DNA from: Rhodoferax sp. BLA1
GTDB taxonomy: Bacteria; Pseudomonadota; Gammaproteobacteria; Burkholderiales; Burkholderiaceae_C
Length of the DNA stretch: 64,000 nt
Assembly (NCBI RefSeq): GCF_013416775.1
Contig: NZ_SZVI01000013.1
Span: forward strand, 868,001 to 932,000
Direction: 5' to 3'
A model generated the notes under the pieces. The model ran no database searches, was not told the origin of the DNA, and saw only the letters and a list, made by a program, of their open reading frames with translations. Within the stretch, counting starts at the first letter, position 1. Every line of letters begins with the position of its first letter. The position numbers and the translations under genes are program-made. Below, in pieces: positions 8,088 to 18,648 of this stretch.

Positions 8088-10736
8088 ATGACCCAATTCG
8101 CCAAAGAAACCTTGCCCACCAGTCTTGCGGACGAAATGCGTCGCAGCTATCTGGACTACGCCATGAGCGTGATCATCGGGCGGGCTTTGCCGGATGCGCG
8201 CGACGGCCTCAAACCGGTGCACCGGCGTGTGTTGTTTGCGATGCACGAGCTCAACAACGACTGGAACAAGGCCTACAAAAAATCCGCACGTATCGTGGGG
8301 GATGTGATCGGTAAGTACCACCCGCATGGCGACCAATCGGTGTACGACACGATTGTGCGTATGGCGCAGGACTTCTCCATGCGCCACATGCTGGTCGATG
8401 GCCAGGGCAACTTCGGCTCGGTTGACGGTGACAGCGCCGCCGCCATGCGTTACACCGAAATCCGCTTGGCCAAGATTGCGCATGAGTTGCTGGCTGACCT
8501 TGACAAAGAAACCGTGGACTTTGGCCCTAACTACGACGGCTCTGAAAAAGAACCGTTGGTGCTGCCCACACGCCTGCCCAACCTGCTGGTCAATGGCTCG
8601 GGCGGCATTGCCGTGGGTATGGCCACCAACATCCCGCCGCACAACCTCAACGAAGTCGTCGACGGCTGCCTGCACCTACTGAAAAACCCGGACGCGTCCA
8701 TTGACGAGCTGATGGAGATCATCCCGGCGCCCGACTTCCCCACTGCCGGCATCATCTACGGCATCAACGGTGTCAAAGATGGCTACCGTACCGGCCGGGG
8801 CCGCATCGTGATGCGGGCCAAATGCCACTTCGAGGACATCGACAAGGGCCAGCGCCAGTCCATCATCGTTGACGAGCTGCCCTACCAGGTCAACAAGAAG
8901 ACCTTGCAAGAACGCATGGCCGAACTGGTGCACGAGAAGAAGATCGAAGGCATCAGCCACATCCAGGACGAGTCCGACAAATCCGGCATGCGCCTGGTGA
9001 TCGAACTCAAACGCGGTGAAGTGCCCGAAGTGGTGCTCAACAACCTCTACAAACAAACCCAGCTACAAGACACCTTCGGCATGAACATGGTGGCGCTGGT
9101 CAACGGCCAGCCCAAGCTGTGCAACCTGAAGGATCTGATCGAGGTCTTTCTAAACCACCGCCGCGAGGTGGTAACACGGCGTACCGTGTTCGAACTACGC
9201 AAGGCACGCGAACGTGGCCACGTGCTCGAAGGCCTGGCCGTGGCGCTGGCCAACATCGACGACTTCATTCGCATCATCCGCGAGTCGCCCACCCCACCGG
9301 TGGCCAAGGCCGAGTTGATGACCCGTGCGTGGGACAGCAAGCTGGTGCGCGAGATGCTCACCCGCACCCGCGCCGACGGTGGTGTGGTCAATGCCGACGA
9401 CTACCGCCCCGATGGCTTGGAGATGCAATTTGGCATGGGCAAAGATGGCCTGTACCGGCTGTCTGAAACCCAGGCCCAAGAAATTTTGCAGATGCGCCTG
9501 CAGCGCCTGACCGGGCTGGAGCAGGACAAGATCGTGGGCGAATACAAGGAAGTCATGGCGGTCATTGACGACCTGCTGGACATCCTGGCACGCCCCGAGC
9601 GGGTCTCCATCATCATCGGTGACGAACTCACCGCAATCAAAACCGAGTTTGGCCTGACCAAAATCGGTGCACGCCGCTCGCTGGTGGAGCACAGCTCGTT
9701 TGACCTGAGCACCGAAGACCTGATCACCCCGACCGACATGGTGGTGACGCTGAGCCACAGCGGCTACATCAAGAGCCAGCCGCTCAGCGAGTACCGCTCA
9801 CAAAAACGTGGCGGCCGTGGCAAACAGGCCACCGCCACCAAAGAAGACGACTGGGTCGACCAGCTCTTCATCGCCAACACCCACGATTACCTGCTGTGTT
9901 TCTCCAACCGCGGCCGCATGTACTGGCTCAAGGTCTGGGAGGTGCCACAAGGTTCACGCGGCTCGCGCGGCCGCCCGATCGTCAACATGTTCCCGCTGCA
10001 AGAGGGCGAAAAAATCACCGTGGTGCTGGCACTCACCGGCGAAAAACGCACCTTCCCCGAAGACCAGTATGTGTTCATGGCGACCCGCATGGGCACCGTC
10101 AAGAAGACCGCACTCGACGAATTCTCCAACCCACGCAAGGCCGGCATCATTGCGGTGGACCTGGACGATGGCGACTTCCTGATTGGCGCCGCGTTGACCG
10201 ACGGCAAGCACGATGTGATGTTGTTCTCGGATGGTGGCAAGGCGGTACGTTTTGACGAGAACGATGTGCGCCCGATGGGTCGCCAGGCGCGCGGCGTACG
10301 CGGCATGATGCTTGACGAGGGCCAGAGTGTGATCGCCATGCTGGTGGCCGAAGACGAGTCCCAAAGTGTGCTCACCGCTACCCAGCACGGCTACGGCAAA
10401 CGCACCAGCATCGTCGAATACACCCGCCATGGCCGAGGCACCAAGGGCATGATCGCGATCCAGCAAAGTGAACGCAATGGCAAGGTGGTTGCCGCCACCC
10501 TGGTGCACGCCGATGACGAAATCATGCTGATCACCGACAAGGGTGTCTTGGTACGCACCCGCGTCAGTGAAATTCGTGAACTCGGCCGTGCCACCCAAGG
10601 CGTGACCCTGATTGGTCTGGACGAAGGCTCACAGCTCAGTGGTCTGCAGCGTATTGTGGAAAACGATGCGATTGCCAAAACAGCGGACGACAGCGCTGAC
10701 GATGCTGCCGACGAGCCCACTGCACCTGACGCCTGA
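8088..10736 (+). CDS. gyrA: DNA gyrase subunit A
   Basis: DNA-cleaving and wrapping subunit of gyrase, 882 residues. The catalytic tyrosine lies in AMRYTEIRL at about residue 122. The GyrA box is QKRGGRG near residue 567, followed by the beta-pinwheel C-terminal domain and an acidic tail. The quinolone-resistance region reads [10 protein letters not shown], so residues 83 and 84 (E. coli numbering, which matches here) are Gln and Ser, with Asp87 kept. It heads a long co-directional block and is followed by a dispersed repeat before serC. Confidence 0.98.
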   Translation: MTQFAKETLPTSLADEMRRSYLDYAMSVIIGRALPDARDGLKPVHRRVLFAMHELNNDWNKAYKKSARIVGDVIGKYHPHGDQSVYDTIVRMAQDFSMRHMLVDGQGNFGSVDGDSAAAMRYTEIRLAKIAHELLADLDKETVDFGPNYDGSEKEPLVLPTRLPNLLVNGSGGIAVGMATNIPPHNLNEVVDGCLHLLKNPDASIDELMEIIPAPDFPTAGIIYGINGVKDGYRTGRGRIVMRAKCHFEDIDKGQRQSIIVDELPYQVNKKTLQERMAELVHEKKIEGISHIQDESDKSGMRLVIELKRGEVPEVVLNNLYKQTQLQDTFGMNMVALVNGQPKLCNLKDLIEVFLNHRREVVTRRTVFELRKARERGHVLEGLAVALANIDDFIRIIRESPTPPVAKAELMTRAWDSKLVREMLTRTRADGGVVNADDYRPDGLEMQFGMGKDGLYRLSETQAQEILQMRLQRLTGLEQDKIVGEYKEVMAVIDDLLDILARPERVSIIIGDELTAIKTEFGLTKIGARRSLVEHSSFDLSTEDLITPTDMVVTLSHSGYIKSQPLSEYRSQKRGGRGKQATATKEDDWVDQLFIANTHDYLLCFSNRGRMYWLKVWEVPQGSRGSRGRPIVNMFPLQEGEKITVVLALTGEKRTFPEDQYVFMATRMGTVKKTALDEFSNPRKAGIIAVDLDDGDFLIGAALTDGKHDVMLFSDGGKAVRFDENDVRPMGRQARGVRGMMLDEGQSVIAMLVAEDESQSVLTATQHGYGKRTSIVEYTRHGRGTKGMIAIQQSERNGKVVAATLVHADDEIMLITDKGVLVRTRVSEIRELGRATQGVTLIGLDEGSQLSGLQRIVENDAIAKTADDSADDAADEPTAPDA

Positions 10737-10750
10737 GCACTTCTAAAAAC

Positions 10751-10795
10751 ATAGCTTCTTGCCCCTTATATATAAGGGCTAGAGCCTGATTTCTT
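10751..10795 (+). repeat. Dispersed palindromic repeat, copy between gyrA and serC
   Basis: ATAGCT, 19 bases, GGGCTAGAGCC. The core is the perfect 16-bp palindrome CCCTTATATATAAGGG (10763-10778). It ends about five bases before the serC start codon, leaving no room for an ordinary ribosome site. Confidence 0.85.
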
Positions 10796-10799
10796 ATAG

Positions 10800-11900
10800 A
10801 TGTCACGCATGAACAGACCTTATAACTTTTCTGCCGGCCCGGCCGCCATGCCCGAAGAAGTCTTGGCAGAGGCCGCGGCCGAGATGCTGGACTGGCACGG
10901 CAGCGGCATGGGTGTGATGGAGATGAGCCACCGCGGTAAGGAGTTTGGCCAGATCGCCCAAGAGGCCGAGGCTGACTTGCGTGAGCTGCTGAAGGTGCCG
11001 AACAACTTCAAACTGCTGTTCATGCAAGGTGGCGGCCTGGCCGAGAACGCCATCGTGCCGCTGAACCTGTCGCGTGGTGATGCGGTGGACTTTGTGGTCA
11101 GCGGCAGCTGGAGCCAGAAATCAGCACAAGAAGCCGCGCGTTATTGCACCGTGCGGGAGGCTGCCAACACCCAAGCCAGCGGCTTCACCACGCTGGTCGA
11201 CCCGATCAGCTGGCAACTCAGCAAGCAGCCCGCCTACGTGCATATCTGCAGCAATGAAACCATCAACGGCGTGGAGTACCAGTCGCTACCTGACCTCAAA
11301 GCTCTGGGCTGTGATGCCCCCTTGGTGGTCGACTTCTCATCGCACGTCGCCTCACGTCCGGTCGACTGGTCGCGGGTTGGTCTAGCTTTTGGTGGTGCAC
11401 AAAAGAACCTCGGGCCCGCTGGCTTGACCCTGGTGGTGGTGCGGGAGGATTTGCTGGACCGCGCCCTGCCCATCTGCCCAAGCGCTTTCTGCTACAAAAC
11501 CGTGGCAGAAAACAACTCCATGTTCAACACCCCGCCCACCTATGCGATCTACATCGCCGGGCTGGTGTTCAAGTGGCTCAAGCGCCAGGGTGGCATCGCC
11601 GCAATGGAAGCACGCAACGTCGCCAAGGCTGAGCTGCTGTACCAGGCCATCGACAGCTCCAGCCTGTACACCAACCGGGTCGACCCAAGCTGCCGCTCCC
11701 GCATGAATGTGCCGTTTTACCTGCGTGACGAAAGTCTCAATGAAGCCTTCCTGGCTGGCGCCAAGGAACGTGGTCTGCTGCAGCTCAAGGGCCACAAGTC
11801 GGTGGGTGGCATGCGCGCCAGCATCTACAACGCGCTGCCGCTCGAAGGGGTGCAGGCGCTGGTGGCCTATTTAGGCGACTTTGAAGCACAGCACGGTTGA
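10800..11900 (+). CDS. serC: Phosphoserine aminotransferase
   Basis: PLP enzyme of serine (and pyridoxal) biosynthesis, converting 3-phosphohydroxypyruvate to phosphoserine. It has 366 residues with the family start [28 protein letters not shown], and [13 protein letters not shown], whose Lys binds PLP, then [16 protein letters not shown] near the end. Two ATGs compete (10800 and 10809) and neither has a clear Shine-Dalgarno sequence because the repeat sits directly upstream. Translation may depend on coupling or on a leaderless or structured start. Confidence 0.96.
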   Translation: MSRMNRPYNFSAGPAAMPEEVLAEAAAEMLDWHGSGMGVMEMSHRGKEFGQIAQEAEADLRELLKVPNNFKLLFMQGGGLAENAIVPLNLSRGDAVDFVVSGSWSQKSAQEAARYCTVREAANTQASGFTTLVDPISWQLSKQPAYVHICSNETINGVEYQSLPDLKALGCDAPLVVDFSSHVASRPVDWSRVGLAFGGAQKNLGPAGLTLVVVREDLLDRALPICPSAFCYKTVAENNSMFNTPPTYAIYIAGLVFKWLKRQGGIAAMEARNVAKAELLYQAIDSSSLYTNRVDPSCRSRMNVPFYLRDESLNEAFLAGAKERGLLQLKGHKSVGGMRASIYNALPLEGVQALVAYLGDFEAQHG

Positions 11901-11983
11901 GAACAACCGACGGCCACACCTGCCCAGCGTAACACCTACCCACCGCAGGTCACACACCCAGCCCTATCACCTGAACCGACACG

Positions 11984-13066
11984 ATGGCCAAAACCCTTCC
12001 TGAATTGCGCAACCAGATCGACGCGGTGGATCTGGAGCTGATCGCCCTGCTCAACAAACGCGCCGCACTGGCCCACGAAGTGGGTGAGATCAAACGCCTG
12101 GACGGCTCAACCGTGTTCCGGCCAGACCGCGAAAACCAGGTGATCAGCAATCTGCAGGCCGTCAACCAAGGCCCCCTCAAAGACCACAGCGTGGCCATCA
12201 TCTGGCGCGAAATCATGTCGGCCTGCCGCTCGCTTGAGGCACCACAACGGGTGGCGTACCTCGGCCCGGCGGGCACCTTCAGCGAACAAGCAGCGATCCA
12301 GTTTTTTGGCGGCAGCATGGCACGTGTGATGTGTGTCAGCTTCGACGAGGTGTTCCGCGCCACGGCGGCGGGCAGCGCCGAGTTTGGTGTGGTGCCGATC
12401 GAGAACTCGTCAGAGGGGGTGGTCTCGCGCACCCTCGACCTGCTGCTCAGCTCACCCCTGCACATCATTGGTGAAACCAGCTTTCTGGTACGCCACAACC
12501 TGCTTCGCCTGGAGCCCAGCCTGTCCAACATCGAGGCGGTCTACGCCCACCCGCAGGCCTTGTCGCAATGCCAGGACTGGCTCAGCACCCACCTGCCGCA
12601 CGCCGACCGCCGCGCCGCGCCGAGCAATGCCGAAGGCGCCCGCCTGGCCTCCACCAACCCGGCCTGGGCGGCAATTGCCAGCGAACGCGCGGGCAGCGAG
12701 TTTGGCCTGCATGTGGTGTCCTACGCGATCCAGGACGACGCTTTCAACCGCACCCGCTTTGCGGTGATCTGCCTGCCCACCACGCTGGCGGCGCCGCAAG
12801 CCACCGGCAAAGACTGTGTCAGCCTGATTGTGTCGGTGAACAACAAGCCCGGCGCGGTGCACGACCTGCTGGTGCCGCTCAAACGGCATGGGGTGTCGAT
12901 GACGCGTTTTGAGTCGCGCCCCGCGCGCTCTGGCCAGTGGGAGTACTACTTCTACATCGACCTGGCCGGCCACCCGTCCGAGCCACATGTGGCCGCCGCG
13001 CTCGAAGAGTTGCGTAGCCTGTGTGCCTTCTACAAGGTGCTGGGTACCTACCCGGTGGCGGAATGA
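11984..13066 (+). CDS. pheA: P-protein: chorismate mutase / prephenate dehydratase
   Basis: Bifunctional enzyme taking chorismate to phenylpyruvate. Residues about 1-85 are an AroQ-type chorismate mutase (LRNQIDAVDLELIALLNKRAALA). Residues about 88-270 are prephenate dehydratase with YLGPAGTFSEQAA and the catalytic TRF within NRTRFAVI. Residues about 278-355 are an ACT regulatory domain with NKPGAVHDLL and ESRPAR, the phenylalanine-binding pair. The length of 360 is normal. It is followed by tyrA and aroA-cmk, so the block carries most of the late aromatic pathway. Confidence 0.97.
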   Translation: MAKTLPELRNQIDAVDLELIALLNKRAALAHEVGEIKRLDGSTVFRPDRENQVISNLQAVNQGPLKDHSVAIIWREIMSACRSLEAPQRVAYLGPAGTFSEQAAIQFFGGSMARVMCVSFDEVFRATAAGSAEFGVVPIENSSEGVVSRTLDLLLSSPLHIIGETSFLVRHNLLRLEPSLSNIEAVYAHPQALSQCQDWLSTHLPHADRRAAPSNAEGARLASTNPAWAAIASERAGSEFGLHVVSYAIQDDAFNRTRFAVICLPTTLAAPQATGKDCVSLIVSVNNKPGAVHDLLVPLKRHGVSMTRFESRPARSGQWEYYFYIDLAGHPSEPHVAAALEELRSLCAFYKVLGTYPVAE

Positions 13067-13138
13067 GCCTGTGGCCCACTCCACCTCAACCGTTTGGGCC
13101 GCTTGGCCTGGGCAGCAGTCAACCCGCCGGGAGGTCTG

Positions 13139-14008
13139 ATGTTTGAACAACTGGGTTTGATCGGCTGCGGTCTGATGGGTGGCTCCTTTGCACTGGCACT
13201 CAAACAGGCGGGCCTGGTCAAACGTGTTGTGGGTTACAGCAAGTCACCCTCCACCACCGAGCGCGCCTGCCAGATGGGGGTCATCGACCTGGCAGCCCCA
13301 TCGGCCTTGCTGGCGGTGTCCGGCGCAGACATTGTGCTGATGGCGGTGCCGGTGGCGGCCTCCGAGGCCACCTTCAAGGCCATCAAACACATGGTCACGC
13401 CCGGCATGTTGATCATGGATGTGGGCTCCACCAAGGGTGACGTGGTCGAGGCGGCGGCGCGTGGCCTGCGTGACCAGGTCGGCTCCTTTGTGCCTGCGCA
13501 CCCAATTGCGGGCAAGGAGCTCGCTGGTGTCGACAACGCCGATGCCGAGCTGTATGTGGGCAAACAGGTGATCCTGACGCCCACCGATCTCACGCTGGCC
13601 ACCCACACCCAACGCGCGACCGAGGTCTGGAGCGCGCTAGGCTGCAAAGTGGTGCAGATGTCGCCCGCGTCCCATGACGCTGCTTTTGCGGCGGTGAGCC
13701 ACCTGCCCCACATGTTGGCCTTCACCCTGATGAACTCGGTGATCGGACAAACCAAAGGAGCAAGCTACATGGGCTTGGCCGGGCCGGGTTTCCGCGATTT
13801 CACCCGCATTGCCGCCAGCGACCCCAAGGTCTGGCGCGACATTTTGCAGGCCAACCGGGCCGAGTTGCTGACCCAATGCAAGCATTTCCGCGATCAGCTG
13901 GCCCTGTTTGAAGCCGCCATGTTGGCGAGTGACCAGCAGACGCTGGAAGCCCTGATCACCCAGGCCAGCACCGCCCGCGCCGCCTGGCGCATGAACCAGT
14001 TACCGTGA
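13139..14008 (+). CDS. tyrA: Prephenate dehydrogenase
   Basis: NAD(P)-dependent oxidative decarboxylation of prephenate (or dehydrogenation of arogenate) in tyrosine synthesis. The 289-residue protein starts MFEQLGLIGCGLMGGSFALAL, with the dinucleotide fold GxGxxG, then the active-site HPIAGKE and a helical dimerisation domain. The start at 13139 is chosen over 13094 because GGGAGG lies just upstream and homology begins there. There is no fused chorismate mutase, since that is in pheA. Confidence 0.96.
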   Translation: MFEQLGLIGCGLMGGSFALALKQAGLVKRVVGYSKSPSTTERACQMGVIDLAAPSALLAVSGADIVLMAVPVAASEATFKAIKHMVTPGMLIMDVGSTKGDVVEAAARGLRDQVGSFVPAHPIAGKELAGVDNADAELYVGKQVILTPTDLTLATHTQRATEVWSALGCKVVQMSPASHDAAFAAVSHLPHMLAFTLMNSVIGQTKGASYMGLAGPGFRDFTRIAASDPKVWRDILQANRAELLTQCKHFRDQLALFEAAMLASDQQTLEALITQASTARAAWRMNQLP

Positions 14009-14020
14009 GTCCCGCTGCGC

Positions 14021-16018
14021 ATGTTCACCACCGCTTTCCTTGATCTTCCCCCCCTAGAAACCTCCGGTGGCACCATCACCCTGCCCGGCTCCAAAAGCAT
14101 CTCGAATCGGGTGCTGCTGCTGGCCGCCCTGAGTCAGGGCAGCACCGTGGTGCACGACCTGCTGGACTCCGACGACACCCGCGTCATGCTCGAAGCGCTG
14201 CGCCAACTGGGTTGCGGAGTTGAACAAAACCATAGCACTGTCACCATAGAGGGTATGGGCGGAAAGCCCAAAGCAGCACAAGCCCAGCTGTTCATGGGCA
14301 ATGCCGGCACCGCCATCCGGCCACTCACCGCTGCGCTGGCGGTGATGGGTGGCAGTTATGAATTGCGCGGCGTGGCACGTATGCATGAGCGTCCGATTGG
14401 TGATTTGGTGGACGCACTGCGTCAACTGGGTTGCCAGATCGATTACCTGGAGAACCCAGGTTACCCGCCGCTGCGCATCGGTCAGCCCAAACTGGACGTG
14501 TCACAGCCGATCCGGGTGCGCGGGGATGTGTCGAGCCAGTTCCTGACTGCGCTACTGATGGCTTTGCCGCTGGTGGCGCAGAAAAACATCACCATCGAGG
14601 TGGTGGGTGAGCTGATTTCGCGCCCCTACATCGAGATCACGCTGAACCTGCTGGCGCGTTTTGGCGTGGTCGTGCAGCGTGATGGCTGGCAGCGGTTCAC
14701 CATCCCGGCCGGCAGCCGGATCGTGTCACCCGGAGAGATTCATGTCGAGGCCGACGCCTCATCTGCTAGCTATTTCATAGCTTTAGGTGCAATTGCAAAA
14801 AGGGCTATAGGCCAAAAGTGCATCAAAATTTTGGGTGTCGGCGCTGCCTCCATTCAGGGCGACATCCGTTTTGTCGAAGCAGCACAGTTGATGGGCGCGC
14901 AGATCACGAGTGGCCCGAACTGGTTGGAGGTCACACGCGGTGCCTGGCCGCTCAAGGCGATTGACCTGGACTGCAACCACATCCCCGACGCCGCCATGAC
15001 GCTGGCGGTGATGGCGCTCTACGCCGACGGCCCCAGCACGCTGCGCAACATTGCCAGCTGGCGCGTCAAGGAAACCGACCGCATCGCCGCCATGGCCTGT
15101 GAATTGCGCAAGCTCGGCGCCACGGTGGAAGAAGGGGCAGACTTCATCCGTGTGTTGCCGCTGCCGAATCCGACAGACTGGAAGCCCGCCAGCATCCACA
15201 CCTACGACGACCATCGGGTGGCCATGTGTTTTTCTCTCACGGCCTTCAACCCGGCGGGCTTGCCGGTGCGCATCGAAGACCCGAAATGTGTCGCCAAAAC
15301 CTTTCCGGATTATTTTGAGGCGCTGTTCTCGCTGGTCCAGACCAGCCGCCAGCACATCCCGGTGATCTGTGTCGATGGTCCCACGGCTTCTGGCAAAGGC
15401 ACGCTCGCGGCAGCACTGGCCAAACGGCTCGGTTACCACTTTCTGGACTCGGGTGCGATGTACCGCATCACCGCGCTCGCTGCTACCAACGCTGGCCTGC
15501 CGATTGACGCAAGCGGCGAGGTCGCCATTGCCCGCCTGGTGCAAGACCTGTCGATCACTTTCACCGCCGGGCAGATCCTGCTGGATGGGGTCGACGTGAC
15601 CGAGGCGATCCGCTCGGAAACCAATGGCATGAACGCCTCCAAGGTGTCGGCCCTGCCCCAGGTTCGCGCCGCCTTGGTTGACCTGCAACACAGCTTTCAC
15701 CGTCTACCCGGGCTGGTGGCGGACGGACGCGACATGGGTTCGGTGATCTTTCCGCAGGCCCCACTCAAGGTGTTTCTGACCGCCAGTGCAGCAGAACGTG
15801 CACAACGGCGTTTCAAACAGTTGATTTCAAAAGGGATTTCAACTACACTCGACGGTCTTCGCGCTGATTTGGAAGCCAGGGACGAGCGGGACCAAACCCG
15901 CAGCGCCTCACCTTTAAAACCCGCACAAGACGCCGTGTTGCTGGACAACTCGGATTTATCGGTTGAAAAATCGGTGGATCTGGTATTGGGCTGGTGGCAA
16001 GGCAAACAGCCCTTTTGA
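14021..16018 (+). CDS. aroA: Fused EPSP synthase / cytidylate kinase
   Basis: Single 665-codon frame joining two enzymes. Residues about 1-440 are 5-enolpyruvylshikimate-3-phosphate synthase: [33 protein letters not shown] and [12 protein letters not shown]. Residues about 447-660 are CMP kinase: [20 protein letters not shown] (P-loop), LDSGAMYR, and [22 protein letters not shown]. The order aroA, cmk, rpsA is conserved elsewhere as separate genes, and the fusion is known in Comamonadaceae. In the AroA half the stretch after DASSASYF is about five residues longer than in E. coli and coincides with a diverged dispersed repeat. Confidence 0.96.
   Translation: MFTTAFLDLPPLETSGGTITLPGSKSISNRVLLLAALSQGSTVVHDLLDSDDTRVMLEALRQLGCGVEQNHSTVTIEGMGGKPKAAQAQLFMGNAGTAIRPLTAALAVMGGSYELRGVARMHERPIGDLVDALRQLGCQIDYLENPGYPPLRIGQPKLDVSQPIRVRGDVSSQFLTALLMALPLVAQKNITIEVVGELISRPYIEITLNLLARFGVVVQRDGWQRFTIPAGSRIVSPGEIHVEADASSASYFIALGAIAKRAIGQKCIKILGVGAASIQGDIRFVEAAQLMGAQITSGPNWLEVTRGAWPLKAIDLDCNHIPDAAMTLAVMALYADGPSTLRNIASWRVKETDRIAAMACELRKLGATVEEGADFIRVLPLPNPTDWKPASIHTYDDHRVAMCFSLTAFNPAGLPVRIEDPKCVAKTFPDYFEALFSLVQTSRQHIPVICVDGPTASGKGTLAAALAKRLGYHFLDSGAMYRITALAATNAGLPIDASGEVAIARLVQDLSITFTAGQILLDGVDVTEAIRSETNGMNASKVSALPQVRAALVDLQHSFHRLPGLVADGRDMGSVIFPQAPLKVFLTASAAERAQRRFKQLISKGISTTLDGLRADLEARDERDQTRSASPLKPAQDAVLLDNSDLSVEKSVDLVLGWWQGKQPF
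14777..14823 (+). repeat. Dispersed repeat copy inside aroA-cmk (translated)
   Basis: ATAGCT, 19 bases, GGGCTATAGGCC with an A-rich tail; spacing is identical to the intergenic family. The left palindrome arm is replaced by GTGCAAT, as in the rsuA copy. It encodes the [18 protein letters not shown] stretch and stays in frame. The local AT content is higher than the rest of the gene. Confidence 0.6.
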
Positions 16019-16150
16019 ACCTTCTCAAGGGCTGTACTCGCAGGGGCTGATCCCCTTGCACCCGGCCCTTATCTGCCTTCTCGCGCTGCACTGCGCACCG
16101 CAGGTGAGGTTCACAAAACTTAACCCCGTGGCGTTAATGCCACACAAAAA

Positions 16151-17830
16151 ATGTCTGAATCTTTTGCCGCCCTGTTTGAAGAGTCCTTGACACGCACAGA
16201 AATGCGTCCAGGCGAAGTGATCACCGCTGAAGTGGTTCGTATTGAACACAGCTTTGTGGTTGTCAACGCTGGCCTGAAATCTGAAGCCTATGTGCCGTTG
16301 GAAGAATTCAAGAACGACCAGGGCGAAACCGAAGTGCAAGTCGGTGACTTTGTCTCCGTGGCGATCGGCTCCATCGAAAACGGCTACGGCGACACCATCC
16401 TATCGCGTGACACCGCCAAGCGTTTGGCTTCCTGGATGAGCCTGGAAAAAGCCCTGGAAACTGGCGAATTTGTCACTGGCACCACCAGCGGCAAGGTCAA
16501 GGGTGGTCTGACCGTGTTGGTCAACGGCATCCGCGCTTTCTTGCCCGGCTCTCTGGTGGACACCCGTCCGACCAAAGACCTGTCTCCGTACGAAAACAAG
16601 ACCCTGGAATTCAAGGTCATCAAGCTCGACCGCAAGCGCAACAACGTGGTGCTGAGCCGCCGTGCCGTGGTGGAAGCCTCCATGGGCGAAGAACGCTCCA
16701 AGCTGATGAACACGCTGAAAGAAGGCGCGATTGTTCACGGTGTGGTCAAGAACATCACCGAATACGGTGCGTTTGTGGACTTGGGTGGTATCGACGGTCT
16801 GTTGCACATCACCGACATGGCCTGGCGCCGTGTCCGTCACCCGTCTGAAGTGGTGACCGCTGGCCAGGAAATCACTGCCAAGATCCTGAAGTTCGACACC
16901 GAGAAAAACCGCGTGTCTCTGGGTCTGAAGCAAATGGGCGACGATCCTTGGATGGGCGTGAACCGCCGTTACCCCCAAGGTACCCGCATGTTCGGCAAGA
17001 TCACCAACATCGCCGATTACGGCGCGTTTGTGGAACTCGAACCCGGCATTGAAGGTTTGGTACACGTGTCCGAAATGGACTGGACCAACAAGAACGTGGC
17101 CCCAAGCAAGATCGTTGCTCTGGGTGACGAAGTCGAAGTCATGGTTCTGGAAATCGACGAAGACAAGCGCCGTATCAGCCTGGGCATGAAACAATGCAAG
17201 GCCAACCCATGGCAAGAATTCGCTCAAAACACCAAACGCGGCGACCGCGTCAAGGGCCCGATCAAATCCATCACCGACTTCGGCGTGTTCGTCGGTCTGG
17301 CTGCTGGTATCGACGGTCTGGTGCATTTGTCCGACCTGTCCTGGAACGAAACCGGCGAAGCCGCTGTGCGCGAGTACAAGAAGGGCCAAGAAGTCGAAGC
17401 CCTGGTGTTGGCCGTGGACGTGGACCGCGAACGCATCTCCCTGGGTATCAAACAACTCGATTCCGACCCGTTCACCACCTTCTCGTCGATCAACGACAAG
17501 GGTTCTGTGGTTACCGGTAAGGTCAAGACCGTGGATGCCAAGGGCGCTGAAATCGACCTCGGCGAAGACATCCTTGGTTACCTGCGCGCCTCCGAAATCA
17601 GCCGTGACCGCGTCGAAGACGCACGCAACGTGCTCAAGGAAGGCGACGAAGTCACCGCTGTGGTGGTCAATGTGGATCGCAAGACCCGCAACATCCAGCT
17701 GTCGATCAAGGCAAAGGATGCCGCCGACCAGAACGAAGCCATGGCTACCTTGAGCCAGCAATCGGCACGCGAAAACGCTGGCACCACCAGCCTGGGCGCT
17801 TTGTTGCGCGCCAAGCTGGACAACAACTGA
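16151..17830 (+). CDS. rpsA: 30S ribosomal protein S1
   Basis: mRNA-binding ribosomal protein of 559 residues, close to the E. coli length of 557. Six S1/OB repeats can be followed, the later ones marked by [43 protein letters not shown] and [22 protein letters not shown]. It lies between cmk and ihfB as in most proteobacteria and ends in a strong terminator. The 132 bases upstream hold no other gene; S1 commonly autoregulates its own leader, which cannot be judged from sequence alone. Confidence 0.98.
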   Translation: MSESFAALFEESLTRTEMRPGEVITAEVVRIEHSFVVVNAGLKSEAYVPLEEFKNDQGETEVQVGDFVSVAIGSIENGYGDTILSRDTAKRLASWMSLEKALETGEFVTGTTSGKVKGGLTVLVNGIRAFLPGSLVDTRPTKDLSPYENKTLEFKVIKLDRKRNNVVLSRRAVVEASMGEERSKLMNTLKEGAIVHGVVKNITEYGAFVDLGGIDGLLHITDMAWRRVRHPSEVVTAGQEITAKILKFDTEKNRVSLGLKQMGDDPWMGVNRRYPQGTRMFGKITNIADYGAFVELEPGIEGLVHVSEMDWTNKNVAPSKIVALGDEVEVMVLEIDEDKRRISLGMKQCKANPWQEFAQNTKRGDRVKGPIKSITDFGVFVGLAAGIDGLVHLSDLSWNETGEAAVREYKKGQEVEALVLAVDVDRERISLGIKQLDSDPFTTFSSINDKGSVVTGKVKTVDAKGAEIDLGEDILGYLRASEISRDRVEDARNVLKEGDEVTAVVVNVDRKTRNIQLSIKAKDAADQNEAMATLSQQSARENAGTTSLGALLRAKLDNN

Positions 17831-17854
17831 TCAAGTTGTTGCTCCTCTGAACTG

Positions 17855-17889
17855 ACGACCGGTTGCATCCGTGCACCGGTCGTTTTTTT
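17855..17889 (+). terminator. Intrinsic terminator after rpsA
   Basis: ACGACCGG (17855-17862) pairs with CCGGTCGT (17876-17883) around an inner TGCA/TGCA pair, followed by seven T residues. It lies 25 bases after the rpsA stop and directly before ihfB, so ihfB transcription may need read-through or a separate promoter. Confidence 0.88.
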
Positions 17890-17910
17890 CTTCGTTTCAG
17901 GCCCCATACC

Positions 17911-18222
17911 ATGACCCGTTCCGACCTCGTTGAAGAGCTTGCCGCGCGTTTCAGCCAACTCACCCAGCGTGATGCCGAGTTTGCCGTCAAAGCCATTCTG
18001 GATGCAATGAACGACGCACTGGTGCGCGGTCACCGCATCGAGATTCGCGGTTTTGGCAGTTTCTCCGTCAACTACCGTGCACCTCGCATGGGCCGCAACC
18101 CGCGCAGCGGTGAAAGCGTGGCCATTCCCGAAAAGCGGGTGCCGCATTTCAAACCCGGCAAAGCCTTACGTGAGGCAGTTGACCAGCGCACGGCAGAATT
18201 GACCCAAACCGCCCGCCCATGA
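17911..18222 (+). CDS. ihfB: Integration host factor subunit beta
   Basis: DNA-bending HU/IHF-family protein of 103 residues; partners with IhfA. It starts [17 protein letters not shown] and carries the DNA-arm signature [22 protein letters not shown] with the minor-groove-inserting Pro. The C-terminal tail is slightly longer than in E. coli (94 residues). The start at 17911 is used because the reading from 17863 runs through the rpsA terminator. IHF assists sigma-54 activators such as those at glnA and ald in this window. Confidence 0.96.
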   Translation: MTRSDLVEELAARFSQLTQRDAEFAVKAILDAMNDALVRGHRIEIRGFGSFSVNYRAPRMGRNPRSGESVAIPEKRVPHFKPGKALREAVDQRTAELTQTARP

Positions 18223-18324
18223 CGCTGTAGCAGCCCCCATCATGCCTGCGGTCGCAAACCTGACCGTCGGTGATCATGGCCGAAGTTGTTGGCGTTAAAA
18301 TTTTGAGCCCTTGGGAACACGCCA

Positions 18325-18648
18325 ATGAACAAACTGATCTGGTTGATAAAGTGGATGCTGAAAGCAGCCATTTTTTTTACCCTGTTCGCCTTTGCGCTGA
18401 ACAACCAGCAAGACACCACGGTGCATTTTTTCTTTGGCAACCAGTGGCAAGCACCCCAGGTTCTGGTGGTGTTGACCGCGTTTGCGGCAGGTGTAGCCGT
18501 TGGCGTACTGGGCATGGTGCCCTGGTGGTGGCGGCAAAGACGCCAGTCCAAACAGCCCATCGCAGAAGTGCCGACTTCGCCCAACACACCCGCCGGCTTG
18601 ACAGCCACACCGCCTGCCAACGCACCTGCCTACGCCGATGGAATTTAG
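18325..18648 (+). CDS. lapA: LapA-domain small membrane protein
   Basis: A 107-residue inner-membrane protein with two hydrophobic segments (about residues 8-25 and 45-67), an NNQQDTTVHFFFGN loop between them and a Pro/Ala-rich tail. This is the DUF1049/LapA pattern. LapA works with LapB (next gene, overlapping by 11 bases) in control of lipopolysaccharide synthesis through LpxC turnover in enterobacteria. The rfaE1 and rfaD genes downstream keep the lipopolysaccharide theme. Confidence 0.88.
   Translation: MNKLIWLIKWMLKAAIFFTLFAFALNNQQDTTVHFFFGNQWQAPQVLVVLTAFAAGVAVGVLGMVPWWWRQRRQSKQPIAEVPTSPNTPAGLTATPPANAPAYADGI

Noticed and set aside
14021..16018. aroA-cmk fusion as a frameshift or assembly artefact
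   Set aside because: Both halves have intact motifs in one continuous frame and the same fusion is known in Comamonadaceae.
16400..17761. Minus-strand reading frame of 453 codons inside rpsA
   Set aside because: Shadow of the S1 repeats; the His/Gln/Val-rich text is the usual antisense of acidic Lys-rich coding and has no ribosome site.
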